Source: Intrasporangiaceae bacterium URHB0013
GTDB taxonomy: Bacteria; Actinomycetota; Actinomycetes; Actinomycetales; Dermatophilaceae
DNA length: 64,000 nt
NCBI GenBank assembly: GCA_000620545.1
Contig: KK211150.1
Span: 1-64,000 of the forward strand
Direction of reading: 5' to 3'
A model generated the notes under the pieces. It searched no databases. It saw only the letters and a program-made list of their open reading frames with translations, and had not been told where the DNA came from. Made by a program: the position numbers and the translations under genes. Position 1 is the stretch's first letter. Each line of letters begins with the position of its first letter. Positions 60,801-64,000 of the stretch are shown in pieces.

Positions 60801-61534
60801 CCGCGCACCAGTGCCAGGGCGTGCAGTGCGTGGAGCCGCTCGCGGGTGGGGTGCAGCTCGGTGAGCGGCTCGGTCGTCGCGAGGACGTTGACGTGCTCGC
60901 CCAGGGCGAGCAGACCGAGCAGCCGGGTCTCCTCGGCGGCGCCACGCAGGCGTGCCAGCGACGCCCGCTCCGCGAGCACGTCGGGGTGGTCGGGCAGGTC
61001 GGCATACGGCTCGCCCACCCACAGCGCGAACACCTCGTCGAGCCGGTCCAGCGTGCCGGCCACGTCGGCACGCGACGGCCAGCCCGGCGTCGCGCCGGCG
61101 CCGAGCTGCGAGGCCAGGGGTGCGAGCAGCCGCTCCGCGTCACGGGCCGCGCGCGCGAAGCGGTGCGCATCGACGGCATCCGGCGGGACGGAGAGCGCGT
61201 AGCCGTGGTCGGTGCGCGCCAGCACGGAGGGCTCCGTGCGCGCGCGACGCCCGGGTTCGATCGCCTTGCGCAGGCCAGAGATGTACGCGTGCAGGGCGCC
61301 GTGCGCAGCCGGTGGCGGCTCGCCCGCCCAGACGAGGTCGGCCAGCAGGTCGACGGACACGGCCCGGCCCGGGCGCATGGCGAGTGCTGCCACGATCGAC
61401 CGGGGCTTGCGCGCCCCGAGGTCGACCGGCTCGACGGCGTCCGGGTCCAGCGGCCGGCCCCCCGCCGATCCCTCGGGGCCGGACGAAGCGACGGCCCGCT
61501 CGGCCCGGCTCCCGCCGAGGACGAAGACGCGCAT
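57836..61534 (-). CDS. AfsR/SARP-like regulator with AAA domain
   Basis: A 1232-residue regulator. Residues 36-115 are an OmpR-like winged helix, 120-275 a BTAD domain, 335-620 an AAA/STAND ATPase with Walker A GEPGIGKS (365-372) and Walker B VVLDDLHWAD (521-530), and the rest TPR-like repeats. Residues 439-472 are a low-complexity AEPGAEP insert within the ATPase. Such regulators activate secondary-metabolite or stress genes. TACCTT six bases before the ATG suggests a leaderless message. No cluster target is next to it. Confidence 0.93.
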   Translation of the reverse strand: MRVFVLGGSRAERAVASSGPEGSAGGRPLDPDAVEPVDLGARKPRSIVAALAMRPGRAVSVDLLADLVWAGEPPPAAHGALHAYISGLRKAIEPGRRARTEPSVLARTDHGYALSVPPDAVDAHRFARAARDAERLLAPLASQLGAGATPGWPSRADVAGTLDRLDEVFALWVGEPYADLPDHPDVLAERASLARLRGAAEETRLLGLLALGEHVNVLATTEPLTELHPTRERLHALHALALVRGGRQAEALDHLRRVREQLSDELGLDPGAELRDLEQAVLRQDPGLLEWLRPAPAATRVPAPGGARPLAETAVPTSARAAEQRAAPPAEARDEPVARSRERAALAGLLDEALAGRAGSALLVGEPGIGKSWLARDLAHRARDLGFLVAAGVCSQDEGAPPLWPWLSVLRALDGNARPGAAAPAGEPGAAVSGDEPRVAEPGAEPGAEPGAEPGAEPRAEPGGEPGGEPGATPFHLSSRGGLADLVADAGALGPGQSAFQTWDRIASAVLAAAGDHPVLVVLDDLHWADDATLRTLRHLLDVTPPSTRLVVVGSRRSHPEPTGPLAQVGEAFARRQAVRLDLTGLPDADAAALVRGVSADVPDAVTSAWRARTGGNPFFLLELARLGTSGEAAELDHTVPATVREVVMRRVATLPSTTVAALGTAAVVGRSFRVETVAAAVQDDADAVEVMLEPARGAGLLVDHGDDGYAFVHALARDAVYLSIPQRRRARLHAQIAHALATDSSLRTALTADELTAELARHWLASGPTHSEQAWRAARSAADQARGAAAYREAMQLRADGVAAHRRVPGASEEERWDLLLELARDAAYAAQWPQVVDAAVDAMALGRSLASPDRVARAAAAISHYGVWLPHGWLEVLEDAVDDLRWALRTLPESDSPTRALLLLSLAVELYYDETAPAEREALVEAGLAVARRIGDPALLSWATRAAWLASWSPSRTEARLAMAAEGVAAARTAGDHVAEAVSLMALATDHLELGHVDEWSRLAGQAERIGLRERLPFVLYTYNWVELALEALRGNDAGALRRADAALDLASQVALPAEHLAKPVISLLTRVWRLPTEADVAFFQLMANDVMARPTAHALLGRAGRTDLVAEEVRNHPYVRVHENWQTLLTECLEAEAASYIGDAALARRAVTELAPWSGREALSGVSIVIGPVDGYLALAQVTAGDPAGAVLSARRALAEARRWGFTAYEGWLARQLERLGVDVGATPD
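60120..60228 (-). repeat. Tandem repeat coding for AEPG
   Basis: Ten or so CCCGGCTCG units of 12 bases encode the AEPG/GEPG insert. Frame is kept. Confidence 0.88.
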
Positions 61535-61540
61535 GTCGTC

Positions 61541-61546
61541 AAGGTA
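61541..61546 (-). promoter_or_regulatory. -10 box (TACCTT) of a leaderless transcript
   Basis: TACCTT on the minus strand ends six bases before the ATG at 61534. Confidence 0.55.
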
Positions 61547-61681
61547 GCCAGCGCAGCCGGCTCACGGACCCGATCGCGCGTGGCCGCCCTAGCCGGATGC
61601 AAGTCCGACCCAAGAGCGTCAAGGCACCGTGGTGCCCGGACGACCCTTCGGAGGGTCGCAGAACCGTGAGGAGCACCCATC

Positions 61682-62137
61682 ATGACCGCGACCCTGAGGA
61701 CGACTGCCGACGTCGGTCGTCGCGAAGCCGCAACCCGCACCCGAGGCCGGCTCGTCGTCGCCCAGCTCACCCTGCTCGGCGTCGACGTCGTCGGCGGGCT
61801 CCTGGCCGTGACAGCGGGTGTCAACACGTGGTCGGAGGCCTGGGGACCGGCCGCGCTGCTCGCCGCGCCGCTGCCGATGATGGTCGGCCAGGCCGTCCTC
61901 GTCCTGCTCGCCGTCTCGACGCCTCGCCGCTGGGGCGCGATCCCGGCGGGGCTGCTCGCGCTCGCGTGCTTCGTGAGCATCGCGTCGGGCTTCTTCGACG
62001 GTGGTATCGGCAACGCATGTCTGACCGGCTGGCTGACGGCCTACCAGGCGCTGCTGCTCGTCGTGACGGGCATCGTCGGGCTGCTCGCGCTGCTCAGGGC
62101 CCGAGACCTGCTGCGCGGCGTGACCACGACGCCCTGA
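61682..62137 (+). CDS. Four-span membrane protein, unknown
   Basis: A 151-residue protein with four hydrophobic segments (about 26-47, 55-79, 84-105, 117-138) and a short basic end. No family recognised. GTGAGGAGC lies about nine bases before the ATG. It diverges from the AfsR-like gene and precedes the epimerase-like gene. Confidence 0.75.
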   Translation: MTATLRTTADVGRREAATRTRGRLVVAQLTLLGVDVVGGLLAVTAGVNTWSEAWGPAALLAAPLPMMVGQAVLVLLAVSTPRRWGAIPAGLLALACFVSIASGFFDGGIGNACLTGWLTAYQALLLVVTGIVGLLALLRARDLLRGVTTTP

Positions 62138-62201
62138 CCGGCGCGGTGCCGACGGCTCACGCCGTGGGCGAAGGGGCCTTGGCTCAGGGACCGCTCCCGG
62201 C

Positions 62202-62207
62202 CAAGAT
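62202..62207 (+). promoter_or_regulatory. Possible -10 box (CAAGAT)
   Basis: CAAGAT followed by seven bases and the ATG at 62215. The same hexamer occurs six bases before the GTG at 63761. Confidence 0.45.
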
Positions 62208-62214
62208 CGTCACC

Positions 62215-63210
62215 ATGAGACTCCTCGTGCTCGGAGGCACCCACCACGTCGGCCGCGCGTTCGTCGAGGCCGCCCTCGCCAGAGGTGACTCGGTTACCAC
62301 GGTGACCCGCGGCATCAGCGGCCACCCCGTCGACGGGGCCGAGGCCCGGCACGCCGACCGCCTCGACGAGGACGCGCTGCGCGCGGCCCTGGGCGACGAC
62401 GAGTGGGACGCCGTCGTGGACACGTGGTCGGCGGCCCCGGTCGCGGTCCAGACGTCGGCCCGCCTCCTCAGCCGCCGAGCCGCGCACTACACGTACATCT
62501 CGTCGTGCTCCGTCTACACGTGGCCGATCGAGCCGGGCACCGACGAGGGCGCGCCCGTGGTCGAGGGCGAACCGTCGTCGACGGACGGCTCAGACTACGC
62601 CGCGGCCAAGCGTGGCGGCGAGCTCGCCGTCCTCGCGGAGTTCGACGGAGACGTCGCCATCGCGCGGGCCGGGCTGATCCTCGGCCCGTACGAGATCGTC
62701 GGTCGGATGCCCTTCTGGCTGAACCGGATCGCCGCGGGAGGTCGCGTGCCGGCACCAGGTCCGTACGACCGGCCGCTGCAGTACGTCGACTGCCGCGACA
62801 TCGCGGACTGGGTACTGGGGTCGCAGCCGATCGGCACCTTCAACACCGTGAGCCGGCCCGGGCACACGACGATCGGTGCGATGCTCGACGAGGTGCGCGC
62901 CGTGACGGGCAGCGATGCCGAGCTCGTCTGGCTCGACCCGGCGACCATCGAGGCCGCGGGCGTCGAGCCGTGGACCGAGCTCCCGATCTGGGTCCCACCG
63001 GCCGGCGAGCTCGCCGGTCTCCACTCGCTCGGGGTGTCGGCCGCGACGTCGGCGGGCCTGCGCTGCCGACCCATGCCCGAGACCGTCGCCGACACGTGGG
63101 CCTGGCTCCAGCGGGAGGGCCTTCCCGAGCGGCCGACCAACCGCGGCGGCGGCCCCATGGACGCCGACGCCGAGGCCCGCCTCTGGGCCGCCCACGAGGC
63201 CACCGCCTGA
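62215..63210 (+). CDS. NAD-dependent epimerase/dehydratase-like protein
   Basis: A 331-residue SDR-type protein. LVLGGTHHVGRA is the dinucleotide-binding motif, YISSCSVYTWP contains the active-site serine, and DYAAAKRGGELA has the Tyr and Lys pair. It resembles SDR proteins that act on sugar nucleotides or as reductases; substrate unknown. The ATG at 62215 starts the Rossmann fold directly. The longer in-frame upstream extension is antisense to the regulator gene and rejected. Confidence 0.9.
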   Translation: MRLLVLGGTHHVGRAFVEAALARGDSVTTVTRGISGHPVDGAEARHADRLDEDALRAALGDDEWDAVVDTWSAAPVAVQTSARLLSRRAAHYTYISSCSVYTWPIEPGTDEGAPVVEGEPSSTDGSDYAAAKRGGELAVLAEFDGDVAIARAGLILGPYEIVGRMPFWLNRIAAGGRVPAPGPYDRPLQYVDCRDIADWVLGSQPIGTFNTVSRPGHTTIGAMLDEVRAVTGSDAELVWLDPATIEAAGVEPWTELPIWVPPAGELAGLHSLGVSAATSAGLRCRPMPETVADTWAWLQREGLPERPTNRGGGPMDADAEARLWAAHEATA

Positions 63211-63212
63211 CG

Positions 63213-63235
63213 GGACCCCCCGAGTGGCGGGGTCG
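63213..63235. terminator. Short hairpin between convergent genes
   Basis: GACCCC and GGGGTC pair around a CCGAGTGGC loop after the epimerase stop, facing the zinc-protease gene. Confidence 0.55.
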
Positions 63236-63284
63236 CTCCGGATGCCGTCGCGATGGGGAGATCCCGGGGCGGGCGTCCGGGCGG

Positions 63285-63761
63285 TCAGTGACCGCGGTTG
63301 CGGCGGCGCACGTCCTTGGGGGGCTTGCCACCGACGTACGACCGTGAGGGGTCGACGACGTAGCCCTGGCGCAGCGCCTCGCGCCCGATGAGCATGCGGA
63401 AGCCCATTCGGTCGCGCTTGCTCAGCGTCACCTCGGCGGGAACCGTGCGGCCACCGAGCGCGACGTCGAGGCGCACGACGAGGCGCTTCGTCACGTGCCC
63501 CGAGGAGCTGCGCACGCTGCGGCGGTCGTGGACGGCGCACTCGATGGTCCGGGGGTCGTCGGTGGCGTCCTGCCACGGGTGCAGCGTGAAGCGCACCCAC
63601 GGCTCGCCGTCGCGGTCGAACTCCTCGACGTCCTCGGCGTGGAGCGAGGACGTGCGGGCGCCGGTGTCGACCTTGGCCTTGAGCCACGGCAGGCCGATGC
63701 CGGGCATGCCGACCCACTCCCTCCACCCGACGGGAGTGCTTAGATGGGCCGGCCCAGACAC
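63285..63761 (-). CDS. RimK-linked putative zinc/aspartyl protease (PF05618)
   Basis: A 158-residue retropepsin-like protein: KVDTGARTSSLHAEDVEEF is the DTGA active site, followed by CAVHDRRSVRSSSGHVTKRLVVRLDV and MLIGREALRQGYVVDPSRSYVGG. In other bacteria it is encoded with RimK-type ligases and acts on the same tails. I choose the GTG at 63761 because CAAGAT lies six bases upstream; the ATG at 63788 would overlap the RimK start. Confidence 0.88.
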   Translation of the reverse strand: MSGPAHLSTPVGWREWVGMPGIGLPWLKAKVDTGARTSSLHAEDVEEFDRDGEPWVRFTLHPWQDATDDPRTIECAVHDRRSVRSSSGHVTKRLVVRLDVALGGRTVPAEVTLSKRDRMGFRMLIGREALRQGYVVDPSRSYVGGKPPKDVRRRNRGH

Positions 63762-63786
63762 CCGCTCATCTTGGCAGGACCCCTGC

Positions 63787-64000
63787 ATGAAACTCGCGAT
63801 CCTCTCGCGCGCGCCGCGTGCCTACTCGACGCAGCGCCTGCGCACGGCCGCGCTCGACCGCGGACACCACGTGCGGGTGCTCAACACGCTGCGCTTCGCC
63901 ATCGACCTGTCGGGGCCGGAGCCGGACCTGCAGTTCCGCGGCCGTCCGATCTCCGACTACGACGCGGTGCTGCCTCGCATCGGCAACTCGATCACCTACT
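63787..64000 (+). CDS. rimK: RimK-type ATP-grasp ligase (partial, cut by window end)
   Basis: The first 71 residues of a RimK-type glutamate ligase: KLAILSRAPRAYSTQRLRTAALDRGHHVRVLNTLRFAIDL and DAVLPRIGNSITYY. RimK-type ligases add amino acids, typically glutamate, to protein or peptide tails. AGGA lies about eight bases before the ATG. Divergent from the zinc-protease gene. Confidence 0.9.
   Translation, partial: MKLAILSRAPRAYSTQRLRTAALDRGHHVRVLNTLRFAIDLSGPEPDLQFRGRPISDYDAVLPRIGNSITY

Overview
The window is very GC-rich DNA from an actinomycete. Genes are dense and start mostly with ATG or GTG. Many genes appear leaderless, with a TANNNT-type -10 box 6-7 bases before the start codon. There is also an actinobacterial-type c-di-AMP riboswitch, a MoxR/DUF58/VWA operon, an AfsR/SARP regulator and a mycothiol-era set of DinB, YciI and SRPBCC genes. 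A Micrococcales genome of the Intrasporangiaceae type (Janibacter, Knoellia, Phycicoccus and relatives) is my best guess. That is inference from style, not from a marker gene.

Layout. 1-5164: zinc alcohol dehydrogenase, alpha/beta hydrolase, DUF1801, VOC protein, then a secreted CHRD protein followed by a class F sortase. 5165-8065: a clear c-di-AMP (ydaO-type) riboswitch ahead of a CHAP-domain cell-wall hydrolase, and an Old Yellow Enzyme. 8303-15981: GNAT, DUF389 membrane protein, two-pore-helix type K+ channel, DinB plus sulfatase (overlapping), CHAD protein and an HtrA-like protease. 16076-20395: a MoxR-DUF58-VWA-VWA operon. 20547-33991: a stretch that looks more accessory, with a DUF6056 membrane protein, DUF4352 protein, winged-helix protein, ArsR/SRPBCC pair, PhyH dioxygenase, YciI, a giant LuxR (LAL) regulator, a His-rich methyltransferase and a frameshifted hydrolase-LuxR fusion. 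34007-43972: NnrU/ICMT-like protein, YcaQ-type glycosylase with a RibD/DHFR-like reductase, a Ser-Gly repeat protein, an acyl-ACP-reductase-like gene overlapping an NDH-2-like flavoprotein, DUF4287, DUF427, DUF1801, a secreted nuclease, GNAT and DHFR-like genes. 44033-47911: a second AAA/VWA pair. 48033-64000: DUF429, SGNH esterase, a YciI-ECF-hydrolase operon, GH76, a lipoprotein hydrolase, PepC-type peptidase, hemerythrin, an AfsR-like regulator, a sugar-epimerase-like protein, and the divergent zinc-protease/RimK pair, with RimK cut by the window end.

The most unusual content lies between genes rather than in them. At least four families of palindromic repeats occur: (A) a TCGAGTG-GTCA-TTCCGTAC family in four arrays, one of them inside a coding sequence in frame; (B) a GCGCGCTC family; (C) an AACACACCCGG/GGTTGCAACC family; (D) a TCGAGGTGAT family. 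In addition a nonamer, GTATGCCGT (or its complement), occurs 25 times by my reading, often in hairpins and intergenic DNA, and is absent from about 17.8 to 33.0 kb. No rRNA, tRNA, CRISPR array, transposase or phage gene was seen.
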